Shown here one piece after another: positions 24,601 to 35,145 of a stretch of 64,000 nt of DNA. Within the stretch, counting starts at the first letter, position 1, and each line of letters begins with the position of its first letter. The stretch is from Canna indica (Eukaryota > Streptophyta > Magnoliopsida > Zingiberales > Cannaceae), in NCBI GenBank assembly GCA_034359265.1, contig CP136890.1, positions 88,933,501 through 88,997,500 on the forward strand, written 5' to 3'. A program made the translations under genes and the position numbers. The notes under the pieces were generated by a model. It saw only the letters and a list, made by a program, of their open reading frames with translations, did no database searches and was not told the DNA's origin.

Positions 24601-27600
24601 ACCTTTTGTCAGATGTATTCATTTATAATCTTGTCCAATCCTGTATGACCACTCATCCACCTTACCATCCACATTTCTGCCACATTCAACTTGTTTATAT
24701 GTTGAACTTTTTTCCCAACACTCGCTCCCGTATAACATGGCTGGTCTAACCGTTGTTTTATAAAAAAATTCCTTCACTTTGTTAGGTATCTTCTTATCAC
24801 ATAACATACCTTTGGCACTCCTCCATTTCAACCATCGTGCTTTGATTCTAATATTCTATGAGTTACATCTTCATCTATCATCCCATCATTTTGGGAAATG
24901 GAGACTAGATATTTAAAATGGCTACATTTAGGCAGTACTGCACCTAGACTCACTTCCCCCCTATCCTTCTTACTTAGACTAAAATTATTGTGCATATATT
25001 CAGTCTTGCTTCTGCTTAACCTAAAACCTTTACTCTCAAGGGTGTTACCCCATACTTCTAACTTATGGTTAAATCCCTCTCTTGTCTCATCAACTGATAC
25101 AATATCATTAGCAAATAACATACACCATGGGATATCATCTTGGATACTACTAGTCAACTCATCCATTACTAGAGTAAACAAGTATGGGCTCAAGGCCGAA
25201 CCATGGTGTAAACCCACTATTATAGGAAACTCCGTCGTAACTCCTCCCCCTGCTTGAATACTTGAAACTGCTCCTTCGTACATATATTTAATGGCATTTA
25301 TATATTTAACATGAATACCTTTATTCTCCAATGTCCACGGTATTGTCATTAGACTAAATGCTCAAAATCCAAAGACTTAATAGTTCTGAAAAAAAAAAAC
25401 TTCCTCGCCAAGGGAATTAGTATATGGTCATTGGTCATAGTGATCAATAGACATTATTTACAAAAATATCAATCAATAATGGCTATCAAGCATGGAAAAA
25501 GATTGTAGAAGAGTAAGGCTGCACTTTGGGTTAGTTACAAGCTGAACCAACTCAATCTAACAATCAGATTGAGAAGAACTTTTGGTCATGGGTTGGGAAA
25601 TCAAATTCTGATCCTTTTTAAAAGCCCAGACTGAGACCAAGCCACATTCAACCATACCTAAGCTCAAAAAGAATTCAATTCAACCTATCTTAAGCAAAAT
25701 ACAATTATATTTAGTAAGTGTATACGCTACATATAACATAAAATTCTAGTGAATACCATTGTATTATGAAAATTAAACTGATTGACAAACCCGGTTCCAC
25801 CAGTCTGAATGGTACTCATCATTAACCTTATGCAACCTAACTTAGTTCTCATGTCATCAAGGTTGCATTGGGTAAATCCCAACCCAAGTGGGTATTGCTG
25901 ATATTATACTATACCCATATACAAGAATAAGGGCTTAGATGAAATTTCAAATTTTTGAGGGGTTTATTGCAAAACCCCTTCTCCTGCCTTCCACTGCCTT
26001 CTGCTCGGAATTGACTCTTGTAAGAGTAGGCTCCTTTGCGCGAGAAATGGAGGAGGTTTGAGAGCGAGAGTGAGAGGGAAAAGATGTACCTAGGATCACC
26101 GTCGACGACGCCAGAGCCGGGTTGGAGGTAGGATTCTTCTCATTTTCTTTGGTTCTATCGTTTACTCCAGTCAACCCTCGACTCTTGGAATAGGGTTATG
26201 AGCTAGTGTCGAAGCTTGCGGATAGGGAGGACCGAGGACCGGAGTTGGCTCTTGGCAGCGGACCGTGGGGCTGAGAGGCCACGCCGCTACGTGTGACACA
26301 ACTGTGGCGATGGCCACTGCGCGTGCGGTGCAATTGTGGTGATGGCTACTGCGTGTGCGACGCAACTGTGGTGATGGCCACCGCGCGTGCAGCGCACGAC
26401 ACATGCCTCTCGTCACTTCCTATTGATGGCTAGAGTTTTGAGGAGGAGATCCTATGACAAGTATTTTTGATATCATAGTTTGTTTGTGTCACTTCCTATT
26501 GTTTTGGTAGGATCTTACTTAATACTTTACAGTTTTGATGTTAATAGGTTATACATGTACCTTTGGGGCTTTCCTTTTTTATTATTCCACTGCAGTTATT
26601 ATTTTGATATCTTTTATAATAAATAGAGATGTTAGTATATTTAGTTGTGTTTTTAAGTTACGTGGTCTTCTAGGTGAAATCTTCTATTCGGGAATTGGAC
26701 CCTAGGCAGGGCGTAATAGTTGCTAGCCTATGATTTTTAGAACTTCATTCTTCGGTCATGTTTTGGTTGAGTCACACAAAACCAGCTTTACTAGCACTAG
26801 TAAAGATGAGGGTAATAAGATTAAACATAAATAATCAACATCTAGTGGTTGCTGGAATATGAGTTTTATGAAAAGAAAATGACCACAGGCATCTTTTTGT
26901 AAAAAATATACCCTCAAAATATGACATCTCTTGGAAACGGACTAATAGTTACATCAGAAACAATAATTGAAGTCTTGAACATATATTGTTATGTGTTGAT
27001 TTCATTGATCATAATGAACACCTTTTAGGCTGTTAGTTTACTTATTGGATTTTTGAAAATCTAAGATTGCAATGCTGCATAGTAACACAAAAACCAAGCA
27101 TCTATAAATTAATAGCAATCTCACCATAAGCAGGAGGATTTGCAATAATTGCCTGAGCTTTAAAAGGCCTTCCAGTAATTAAATCAGGTGCTGTGCATGC
27201 TGGAAGTAGAGAATCAATTATTTCCTTCAGTTGCTTCCGTTGCACATTAATCTCTGCTGGTCCTGATAACATGAAACCCTTGTTTCTTGCCACATCTGTA
27301 TTTATAAGTATTTCAGTATAATCAGTTTGAGAGAGTTATGATCAGTTTCTAATTAGAATCAATACAAAAAAGATATTAAAAGTTGAGAATTTCTATGTGT
27401 TGCAAATAGGAAATGAGATTCTTGAACAAGCACTTGTGTTCAGATCATCATGTTAAATGGAATGAAATCATTTTGTAAGGCAGTATAACTTAGCATTGTA
27501 ATTAAAATTTTACAAATTTGAGTGAGGTCCTCATGGGAAAAAGTAGAATCACACAATAAGGCAGCAAGCAAGTTAATTACTAACTGACCAACCTAACATG

Positions 27601-30600
27601 TATCCAACTGAGAAACAAATGAAATGCATGCCAAATATAATCTTATCATGCAGAATAATTAGGATTTTTGGATAAATTAGAAAAATCTAAACAAGTCACT
27701 AACAAAAACAAGGGAAAGAAAACCACTAAACACCCTCTTAGGAATTTGTATATCCTTGAAAAGAGCCTTCCCAGACCTTCTCTTATTCCTCTCTCTTTTT
27801 TTTGGTCTGCAATGTTCTCTTACAAAATTAGGTTGGGATATGTTCCAACATTAATTTCCACAAAGAAGAAATTCTACAACCATATAACCCACACAGATAA
27901 ATGAAGGGAATACTCTATATGTTGTGCCTTCGTGGAAATAGTAACCAAAAAGAAGATCTAAGAACAATGAAAAAAATCAAAGTAACAAATTTGATAAATA
28001 TCATAATGATATTTAATAATAAGTCTCAAGATGCATTATCTAATTAAATAAATAAGATACTTACATCCAGCCATTATTCGAGGATCACCACCCAAATGAT
28101 AAAATTCCACACCACATGACCTTACAAAGCTACAAAAATTCATATGAGTTGCCAATCTAACATGATGACCAAACTCCTGAGAAAACAGTTAGGTTATCAT
28201 CAGCAAACAAAGATTACCAAAAAAATAAAATAATAATCATATCATGCAACTAAATCATCACTTTTCTCTAAAGTAAAAAAGAAGGGATAGACCAGAACTT
28301 CTATTTAGTAGATATTATTCAAGTGAATTTTATCCAAAAAAAATAAAACAATACCACTAAGGCACAAGCCACTAGAATGCTATTAACTTCATGTTTTTCT
28401 TAGGCTACTAAATAAGAAAGTGCAAGGTCAAAATTTTAAGGACTTCACATCCTGGCAATTCTAAATTCACAAGGGTGTGGCTATTTAACAAGATATATCT
28501 GCTACGAATAGTGTTCATGAACATCCCAAAAATCATATAGTTGTAGGCACCAAATAATTACTAAATGAATCAAATAGCAGTCTAACTCACTTGTTGGTTT
28601 AGTTAATTTCAGATTAGTGGCCCTATGAAGCCAAATGGTTAAATTGGACTTTAATTATTTATCTGTGTTATTATAGCCCTATATTGATCTACAATCTTAC
28701 ATCACATGCTAAGAATTAATTGAAGCACCATTGCATTAGGAGGTGATATATCATATATCTGTTAAACTAGATTCACGGGAACATTCTTGCCTAATAAGTG
28801 GCATATCCTTCTTCCATGAGACATCCCACTTATAAATCTTAAAAAACAATACAAGGTTATAGATTGACTAAATATCAACTGAATACGCATAAGAGAAGGC
28901 CTTACACAATCCGCTATATTAATTATTAATGCATCTATTATACCTTGCTCCTGCAAAAAATGAGCATGTTCACTTGTGAAGCTACATATGTATTGTCTAG
29001 ATATTCTGATTCCACTAGATAGTCTAGATCATTGGTTTAAGAGCAAGTCAAACAATTTTAATGCACTAGGAAAGTTTTGCATAGCTGACACCTACCATTC
29101 CATGGCAAGTTTCTGGAACAACAAAATTCTGTGAGAAAGAAACTGTTATGACCTACTTGTAATTATATTGTACTCAGAGGGACTTAGTTGTGAACTTGTA
29201 TTTCTTATTCATCTATATATGCAATGTAGAGGAGGACTACCAATGAGGAGTTTCTCACCCTCCTAACAGGAACCATAAAAAATAAAATAAAAATTAGTCC
29301 AATCCTTATACTACTAAATTTTTATACCTATAAGTTTATTAATACAAGCATGACCACAGTCAATCCTTTACTTTAGAGTAAATACCCAAAAAAAACACGA
29401 ACTTTGGACATTTTCCCATTTTTAGCATAAACTTTTTCCATTAGCAAGAAAATACACGAACTATCATTCTGTTACCTCGTTTAGCACGCGCCGTCATTTC
29501 TGACGGATTTAGTTGATGTGGCACATTGATGGCGACGACGTGGCAAGTGACTATCCTACATGGCCTATATTACAATTTTCTCCTTGGATCTATGTGAAGC
29601 AATGAGGGGTAAATTTGTAATTTGTCATTCTCATGCCCTTCATTGCACAAGGCCATCTCACGCAATGTGGCCTTCTCCAGCGGGGTCTCTTCCTCAATGT
29701 CGTTGCCGCCGCCGCCATGGTGGTGAGAGAGGAGGAAGAGGGGAAGGGCGACATTGGAGATGGTGGCGGTGAGCGGCGACAAGTGCGGCGGCCGTGTGAC
29801 GCCCTGCGAGCGGAGGTAGATCCTGATGGGATGTATCAGGGAGAAGGAGAGGAGGTCCGGGAGGACGAAGAGGAAGTAGGTATGAGCAAGGAGGCCTATC
29901 GACGGAGGGGCTGTCCCCGCCGCTGCCTCCTCCGCCGGCGGAGGGAGTCTCGGTGGCGCAGGTGAGAAAGGTGCTAAGGGCAGCGCAATGGAGGCAGTCC
30001 GAGCGAGGTTGAGGGGGCTCGGGCAGAGCTGTGTCTCCTACGAGGACATGATTCCCCAGGTAGCGAAGGCGATCGAGAACATCATTCCTGCATCGTTGCC
30101 CGAGGCAGAGAGGGAGGAGCTGAAGGAGGTGAAGGAGAAGAAGGTGTCGATCGACGCCAAGCGGAGTCGCTAGTGAGGAGGGAGATGTGGTGTGGATTGG
30201 GCTTCTTGGCGCTGCAGACGGCAAGCTTCATGTGTCTCGCATTTTGGGAGCTGTCGTGGGATGTGATGGAGCCCATCAAGACCCACTTTGCCGCCAAGCA
30301 GAGGCGCCTCATCAAGACCCACAATTTCGACATAGAGAGGTTTGATCAGCTCAGAAAAGGCGCTGCCTTTTTGTCGTCATCGCTTGCTGAGCCTTTGTCT
30401 TCCTCTCTTCCTCCTCATCCTTTCTCCCACCGCTGTGATTGCCATCACAGCAGCACCTTGTACAGCCTATACATGTAGATTTAACTCTTTATTTGAGACT
30501 ATGCTCTCTAATACATGTAGATTGCCATCACAGCAGCACCTTGCCGTGAAGCGGTCGTGGCTGTCGCGTCGGTAGGGTCTTGCTGCCTCGTCAGCGCAAT

Positions 30601-33600
30601 CACCCGCAACACTCTCTTCGTCGCTAATTTGGGGGATCCACTATTCCGGAAGTTTATCGTTTAGGTCTCAAACCTCAATGTTGCAGGGAATCACCAACAA
30701 GCATGGCGAAGGCTCGCCCAGTGAGCTTAATGAGGTCGAGGTGCATGACGGCGTAGTTCTCACGGCACACCAAGATGAAGGAGAAAGGGTGCGAAGTAAG
30801 GAGGAGGATGAAGGAGTTGTGGCTGAGGAGCAAAGAGTATGCGGCGGCGCTATCGCCGTCGATGAGCTTGGTGAGGAAGGAAGGAGGAGGGAAGGCTTGC
30901 ACGAGTAGAAAACAAAGGAGAGGAAGATGAAAAATAATAATATAAAACTTTTTTAATAATAAGATAATAATAAAAGTGGTTAAAATAATAAAACAATAAT
31001 TCACGCTGGACAAAATTTGCCACGTCTTCGCCGTTAATGTGCCACATCAGCTAAATCCGTCAGAAATGGCGGTGCGTGCTAAATAGGGTAACGGAATGAT
31101 AGTTCGTGTATTTTCTTGCTAACGGAAAAAGTTTATGCTAAAAATGGGAAAATGTCCAAAGTTCGTTTTTTTTTTGGATATTTACTCTTTACTTTATTTG
31201 TACCTTGACAGCATAAAAATGATTATTTCATACAAGAACATCTAGGTTAGCCTTTAGCCATTTCCCATGTAGCTCCAAGAAGTCATATGGCCTGAGTAGT
31301 TTCATTTAGCTTTACTGTGCAAGATGGGACATTTAGGGAACATTCAGGACACTTGCAAAATCAGATAAGTCACATCTTATTCTGTTTTACAAGATTATCT
31401 TATTGGATGGCACACTAGGAGAAAACCGTGCAACGATTTTTAATGATTTATTGCAACCAGATATCAGGAGTGCACATCATAGTTTAGTTTTATATCCTGT
31501 ACTGTACCGCCTGATATGGGCAGTATGTACTGTTTTTTCATAATACCAGTATATTCATACATGCAAAGTGCCAGACTGCCAGACATACTGGTTGTATTGG
31601 CTGTAAATGCATGTAGAGATACAGCCCATACCAGGTTGGTACCACCCACTATAAGGTTTGTACCGGGTCGGTACTACAAGGGTCTGTACCATGCAGCACA
31701 GCCTCAACGGCTATTTTTCCAGCCATTTGAGCTTTTTTCAACTAGTTCCCAATGACTATTTTAGCCATTGATAAAGCATTCAACCCCTTATTTTTCTCCC
31801 TATACTACTCTCTTATTTTAATTGTGTTGCGCTCATGGACATACCGCCTACCTTCTTTGGTGGACGCTACTCCTCAGCCTTTTGGGTTTAAATTTGTAAT
31901 TTTTTTCATTCTAACTTGAACTTTGGTTTAAGATGTTTATATGCTTTGTTAGCATATTCTGTATGTTTTCTAATCATTTTATTGTAGTAATCATTTTAAA
32001 CTATGAGTTAGGAGTCTAAAATGAAAAAAAAACACTAATACACTCGGTATGGTCCAGTTTATACTAGAGTACTAGACTGTATCGAGTGTTGTACAGTACT
32101 GTACCGACTACCAAGTGTTGTACAGTACAATACTGAGACATACCAATACCGATCATTTTCTGAGATGGATATCCATACGAGATTTTAAACCTTGGTGCAA
32201 ATTATTCTTCTAGGTCCTTTGTCTTCTTGGACTACAATTAGCAAATATCCAAACTGCAATATTCTAGATAGTTGGGACTTGGGAGTCAGAACATTACCAA
32301 CAAAAGTTTCCTGACAAATAACCCCATATTTTACTATTGTTTGTTATATTACAAATGCAACATCTTTAATCGCAAGCATCCCTTGACATTGATTTCTAAG
32401 GCACAGAATGTACTATGATTCATAGTCCTGATCTTCTAATGGCTTGAAGGAAAATAAATAAAACAATAACAGAATAGAACATATCCTAACTCCATAAGCA
32501 TGGCAATGTCGTATCGTGTTAAATTTAAATATGGTCACACATTTCTGTCAATCGAAGAACTAAAAGTAATATTGAGTATTAAAATTTCTTTACCTTCTAT
32601 CAATTGCACTCATACCATAAAGTATAATGGGACAATGATTATTTGAGTAACAATTGCTACTGCTCTAGTAGCAGGTGCCAGGAATGCAATATAATGCTCG
32701 TGACACATTTGTATTTGGTATGGAATTATAGATATTTTAATGCACAAATTTTTGGACACATGATTGGCATGGGCATGATGCATCCTCCCTGTTACAGCAT
32801 GCGCTGTTGGAAAAATAGCAAACTTATCTTTACAAATACAAGGAGATTCTAGGAAATGTTAATGTTGAAATAATCAGAAATATATGGACTTAGATCACCA
32901 GGCAGCTAGCTTAAAAATCCATTAAATTTCCACAACCAAAAACTACACAAGTGCATGTGCTAAATTCCAACCATACTGGGGGAAAAATTCTGTGATAAAC
33001 ATAATAAAATGCTTCTTTTATGCAGTATAATTCCATAAGCATACTTGCCTGAAGCTTCTTCGCCAAAGCTATAAAAGGTTGCACATCTCCTCTTGTCCCA
33101 ACTACAAGCATTACAATCTTTAGTCTTGGGATTGATTTGCTGAACTGAAAGGCAGCATCCTCAATGTCTGGTGTGGAACCAAAAGCATCAAGCTCCAACA
33201 GGTCTGCTGCTACAGTTTTAGTATGTGCAACATCCACCTCCACTTTACCATTGCTCTGGATCTTCACCAAGTTTTCAATTATCTTCCGCTGAAAGTTGAA
33301 GTATGATTTAGATGGAAAATGCATTAAAAAGGTGAATTAAAGTTGAAACCTAAAGCTAACTGTGGTTCACTAAACTTTCTTGTCGCAGTACATGTAAAAG
33401 AAAGAAAAGGCAACGTCATTTAACAACATGATGTATAGAGGCATGGTTACTAGAAGTATGACTTAAAAGAATGACCATAGACAATAAATGCTGGAATATA
33501 TGGAACTGCATAACTTATAAATCTAAGAAGCATCATGCATAAGCTCAAGTGAAAGTGTGTGGATATTTTAGTGCAGTTGTAATATTGAAAAGTAAAAACA

Positions 33601-35145
33601 GTTATCCTTCTCAAATCAACTAATGAATGACAATTTGGTAGATGTTTACCTTTTCTCTCTCTGATAACCTGTCCAATCTCAAGTTGTACATTGGACTTCC
33701 GTTCCTTCCTATCTTTGACCTAGGTAAAGTAAGCTCAGATCCTTTAACCAATAAACTGCAACTATTAGATCGTACTGCTGCAACATCACAATGCTCCAAC
33801 CCTGAAAAATTATGATGAAAAACTTGAGTTTCCACCAATAATCCAAATGAAAGAAATTTATTAAAAATCATAAAAGTAAATCCTTCATCATGCATCAATA
33901 GAAAGAATTATACACGATCCAAGACAGAATAAAAGAACAGCTGGTACTGAACAGACCAACTGGCATTTTAGGTTTAGCTGCAAGAGCCACCCTGAGGCAG
34001 CATATCCATCATACATCTAACAACCTACTACCTAGCATCTTCATTGAACGTGGATCATGCTGATGCGGCTTTTCATGTGCAACAAAGGTACAATCAGCCT
34101 CCATGTCTATGCATATCACACTGTGCAGATTGGTTGCATATCTGCTAGTTCGATATTAGCACACTATCTAGCATAGTTATTTCATAAAAAATCTTTGTCT
34201 GCATGAATTTATTAAAATAATATATTATACATAATAAGATCATGATACACAATTCATAGAAGATGGAACAATAAGTACTTAAGAGTGACGACACAATTGA
34301 GATGTCAAACCACATATTGCTATATAAATATTATACATACATGGCATTGGCAATCTAAGTGAACATAAATTATCCTATAGTTTGTCTTTAGTAGAACACC
34401 AAGCAACCACCAGCAACAAAAACATGATATAATAGCATGCATGGATATCTGAATTTACTTCTATCAAAAATATTGCAAGCAATGCCTTTGATCTTATTAT
34501 GAAATACCTAAGGAAACCAATGATTGGAAGAGGCAATACAGGTAAGGGTGCAAAGGATAAACTAAGAGCATAATCTTTACCGTTCAAGACAAGTATGGTT
34601 TAAGATGCCAAAAATAACATACAAACACTAAATGAAATTCTCTTTCGAACCCCTTTCTATAAGATAGATCCCATTACACAAATTATGGATTTTGGTCTCA
34701 CTATAATCCACAATTTTGGGGAGTAAACCTTCCAAATTATCTTGTAGAAAGAACATGTTGACGAAAGGAAAAAATGATAAACTTTTAGTTTATGCAGACA
34801 CTAATCCAAGTTTCAAATGTTAATTATGCTCAAGCAATCCATACTGAAACCAATTAGCACAATCAAATAGCGGGAGAAAAGAAAAAGAAAAACATCAGCT
34901 AGAAACCAACCTCGACGAGGCGATGTCCATGAACGGGTGACCCATGATTCGGAGGCATTTGAGTTCAAAGATCTCTCCGAAGAATCGCTAATTCCATCAT
35001 CTACGTCAGAAGAAATATCCAGTACTTCCCCGTAATCCACCTCCTCCGTCCACACCCCGTCACCAAACAGTGCATTCTTCCCCAAGTCCTCGCCATCAAC
35101 TAATCGTCCATCTTCTAAGCTCACGACGACTCCGTCGCTCCCCAT
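12671..35145 (-). CDS. UGT80A2: Sterol 3-beta-glucosyltransferase, UGT80A2-like
   Basis: This enzyme transfers glucose from UDP-glucose to the 3-hydroxyl of membrane sterols. Fourteen exons, 5' to 3': 35145-34911, 33801-33650, 33288-33049, 28176-28065, 27295-27125, 23950-23887, 22610-22553, 22479-22302, 16794-16664, 15091-14989, 14556-14480, 13995-13948, 13532-13383, 12862-12671. Phases close exactly: 1911 nt, 636 residues and a TAG stop, the usual length for UGT80A2. The N-terminal glycosyltransferase-28 fold begins near residue 185 (IVMLVVGTRGDVQPFIALAK). The UDP-sugar signature lies near residues 490-540 ([20 protein letters not shown], then PFFGD and FWGER). One oddity is GDQFFWGER where relatives have DQPFWGER. 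Intron 3 has a GC donor (CAG/GCAAGT at 33048) and AG acceptor; other introns are GT-AG. The gene spans 22.5 kb because introns 3, 5, 6 and 8 hold mobile elements. No stops or frameshifts were seen. Confidence 0.96.
17264..17799. mobile_element. Hairpin MITE in glucosyltransferase intron 8
   Basis: The two halves are inverted copies. The left reads TTTAATTACTAAATATGGC, ACTTTCAAATGTATCAAATT and CCAACTGTTAACCC; the right half gives the same blocks in reverse complement. The centre (about 17465-17575) is a near-perfect palindrome around ACAAAGGGGTTGAC / GTCAACCCCTTTGT-like arms. It has no coding capacity. A target duplication was not identified, so the superfamily is open. Confidence 0.75.
17921..19003. 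mobile_element. TACCGG-family hAT-like element 1, a 1.08-kb full-length inverted repeat
   Basis: It starts CATGGTTTAAAATATCGG and ends ATTTTAAAACTATG. The flanks GCCACAGG at 17913-17920 and 19004-19011 are identical 8-mers, as in hAT insertions. Outer arms are arrays of TACCGG/CCGGTA and CGGGCGGTAT. Inner arms (about 18130-18440 and 18465-18780) are long reverse complements. Each carries a GC-rich block (GCCGGTTAGCGGGCGGGGGT) and a TATA-like CCTATATAAAC followed by a leader-like stretch. The arms read outward from the centre near 18455. No transposase is present. Confidence 0.8.
19140..21567 (+). repeat. Unclassified repeat element split by hAT-like element 2
   Basis: The left part (19140-19512) has a GC-rich leader-like sequence, and 20042-21567 continues after the inserted hAT-like element. 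The right end CCTAGGCAGGGCATAACAG closely matches CCTAGGCAGGGCGTAATAG at 26702-26720 in intron 5, and the left ends of both also share a GGGCTT plus GAGGGG-rich start. This suggests two members of one family. Internal features such as TACTGAGCTTTCCGCCGACG (about 21258) do not code. Class is not determined. Confidence 0.4.
19513..20041. mobile_element. TACCGG-family hAT-like element 2
   Basis: Ends are CATGGTTTAAAATATCAG and GATATTTTAGACCATG, an imperfect terminal inverted repeat matching element 1. Flanking 8-mers CTCCCGAT and CTCCCGGC agree at 6 of 8. TACC/GGTA arrays flank a leader-like GAGAGAGTTTGAGAAAG stretch, a TATA-like CTTTATATAGACACC (about 19786) and AGCCGTTG. It is 529 bp with no coding sequence. 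Confidence 0.75.
23087..23672 (+). repeat. 294-bp tandem duplication in glucosyltransferase intron 6
   Basis: Copy 1 (23087-23380) and copy 2 (23381-23672) both begin CTTGTCTTTGTTATTTATGA and end ATAAGACAA. They differ at scattered positions and small indels. This is a head-to-tail duplication of intronic DNA. It lies inside the 1.3-kb intron between exons 6 and 7 and does not touch splice sites. Confidence 0.85.
24316..25338 (-). mobile_element. RTE-type LINE, 5'-truncated, with 18-bp target duplication
   Basis: Minus-strand translation gives reverse-transcriptase blocks: WTLENKGIHVKYINAIKYMY, GLHHGSALSPYLFTLVMDEL, FANDIV (the YADD box with Asp to Asn), and GFRLSRSKTEYM. The C-terminal KEFFYKTTVRPAMLYGSECW and GRPRITW come after a frame change. 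The 3' end carries the RTE-typical tail TTGTTGTTGTTGTAG. The flanking 18-mer GGTATTGTCATTAGACTA is perfect at 24298-24315 and 25339-25356. It sits in intron 5 in the same orientation as the host gene. Frameshifts and truncation show it is inactive. Confidence 0.92.
25925..26720 (+). repeat. Unclassified repeat element in intron 5
   Basis: The segment starts near AAGGGCTTAGATG and ends CCTAGGCAGGGCGTAATAG, the same terminal motif as the element ending at 21567. Its first 500 bases are GC-rich, with three near copies of a GTGGTGATGGC-type unit at about 26300-26400. No protein domain was recognised. It may be a non-autonomous relative or a solo terminal repeat. Confidence 0.4.
29715..29866 (-). 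pseudogene. Captured fragment of a MATE-type transporter
   Basis: The minus strand reads LPDLLSFSLIHPIRIYLRSQ followed by GVTRP. This fits the conserved P-D-L-x-x-S-x-x-x-P-x-R-x-Y-L-R-x-Q segment of plant MATE efflux carriers. Only about 40 residues are recognisable before homology decays toward HHHGGGG. It is antisense to the MCU fragment, so at least two acquisitions or a rearrangement are required. Identification is from motif recall, not a search. Confidence 0.65.
29911..30363 (+). pseudogene. Captured fragment of a mitochondrial calcium uniporter (MCU) gene
   Basis: In pieces it reads LSPPLPPPPAEGVSVAQVRK, then MEAVRARLRGLGQSCVSYED (29988), VAKAIENIIPASLPEAE, RREMWCGLGF (about 30179), FWELSWDVMEPI and FAAKQRRLIKTHNFDIERFD. 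This order matches plant MCU proteins. WDVMEPI belongs to the first pore helix; the DxxE pore loop and second helix are missing. A 1-bp loss at about 29987 and another frame change near 30172 break the frame. The join at about 30055 follows TCCCCAG, which resembles a retained intron 3' end. An internal deletion joins MEPI to KTHF at a repeated 13-mer CATCAAGACCCAC (30274-30286 and 30310-30322). No channel can be made from it. Confidence 0.85.
30551..30639 (+). pseudogene. Captured fragment of a PP2C protein phosphatase (clade D-like)
   Basis: One frame reads VGSCCLVSAITRNTLFVANL followed by GD, matching the V-G-S-C-C-L-V ... L-x-V-A-N-L-G-D metal-binding strand of plant clade D PP2Cs. Homology stops at the GD, so the phosphatase is not rebuilt. 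The upstream bases 30438-30461 and 30519-30543 hold a direct repeat (GATTGCCATCACAGCAGCAC), a probable scar of acquisition. Confidence 0.65.
30666..30905 (-). pseudogene. Unidentified captured fragment in the Pack-MULE
   Basis: A GC-rich open frame on the minus strand contains FLTKLIDGDSAAAYSLLLSH and YAVMHLDLIKLTGRAFAMLV. Its base composition fits captured exon DNA, not intron. I do not recognise the family, and the opposite strand is also open for 76 residues, so even the sense strand is uncertain. Confidence 0.4.
31478..32194. mobile_element. TACCGG-family hAT-like element 3 (diverged)
   Basis: Ends are CATAGTTTAGTTTTATATCC and GAGATTTTAAACCTTG, matching the TIR of elements 1 and 2. The flanking 8-mers GTGCACAT (31470-31477) and GTGCAAAT (32195-32202) differ at one base. 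Internal arrays are decayed (GTACTGTACC, TACCGGGTCGGTAC). It lies about 290 bp from the Pack-MULE in the same intron. Confidence 0.7.

Larger units (their letters stand above)
29376..31187 (+). mobile_element. Pack-MULE carrying several host gene fragments
   Basis: A Mutator-like non-autonomous element. Terminal inverted repeats of about 170 bp (29376-29545 and about 31015-31187) start GAGTAAATA(C/T)CCAAAAAAA and contain CGAACTTTGGACATTTTCCC on both ends. The flanking 9-mers TTTACTTTA at 29367-29375 and 31188-31196 are identical, the MULE hallmark. The interior is GC-rich, unlike the surrounding intron, and holds host-derived fragments (MATE antisense, MCU, PP2C, and one unidentified). No mudrA-type transposase is present. 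It lies in the GC-AG intron 3 of the sterol glucosyltransferase, which is transcribed from the opposite strand. Confidence 0.92.

Noticed and set aside
29988..30363. Functional MCU gene
   Set aside because: It lacks the targeting region, the pore loop and second helix, has two frame changes, and sits inside a MULE.
30675..31013. Membrane protein gene on the minus strand of the Pack-MULE
   Set aside because: The frame runs into the TIR and AT-rich DNA, the start lies in non-coding sequence, and no family is recognised. It is kept only as an unidentified captured fragment.
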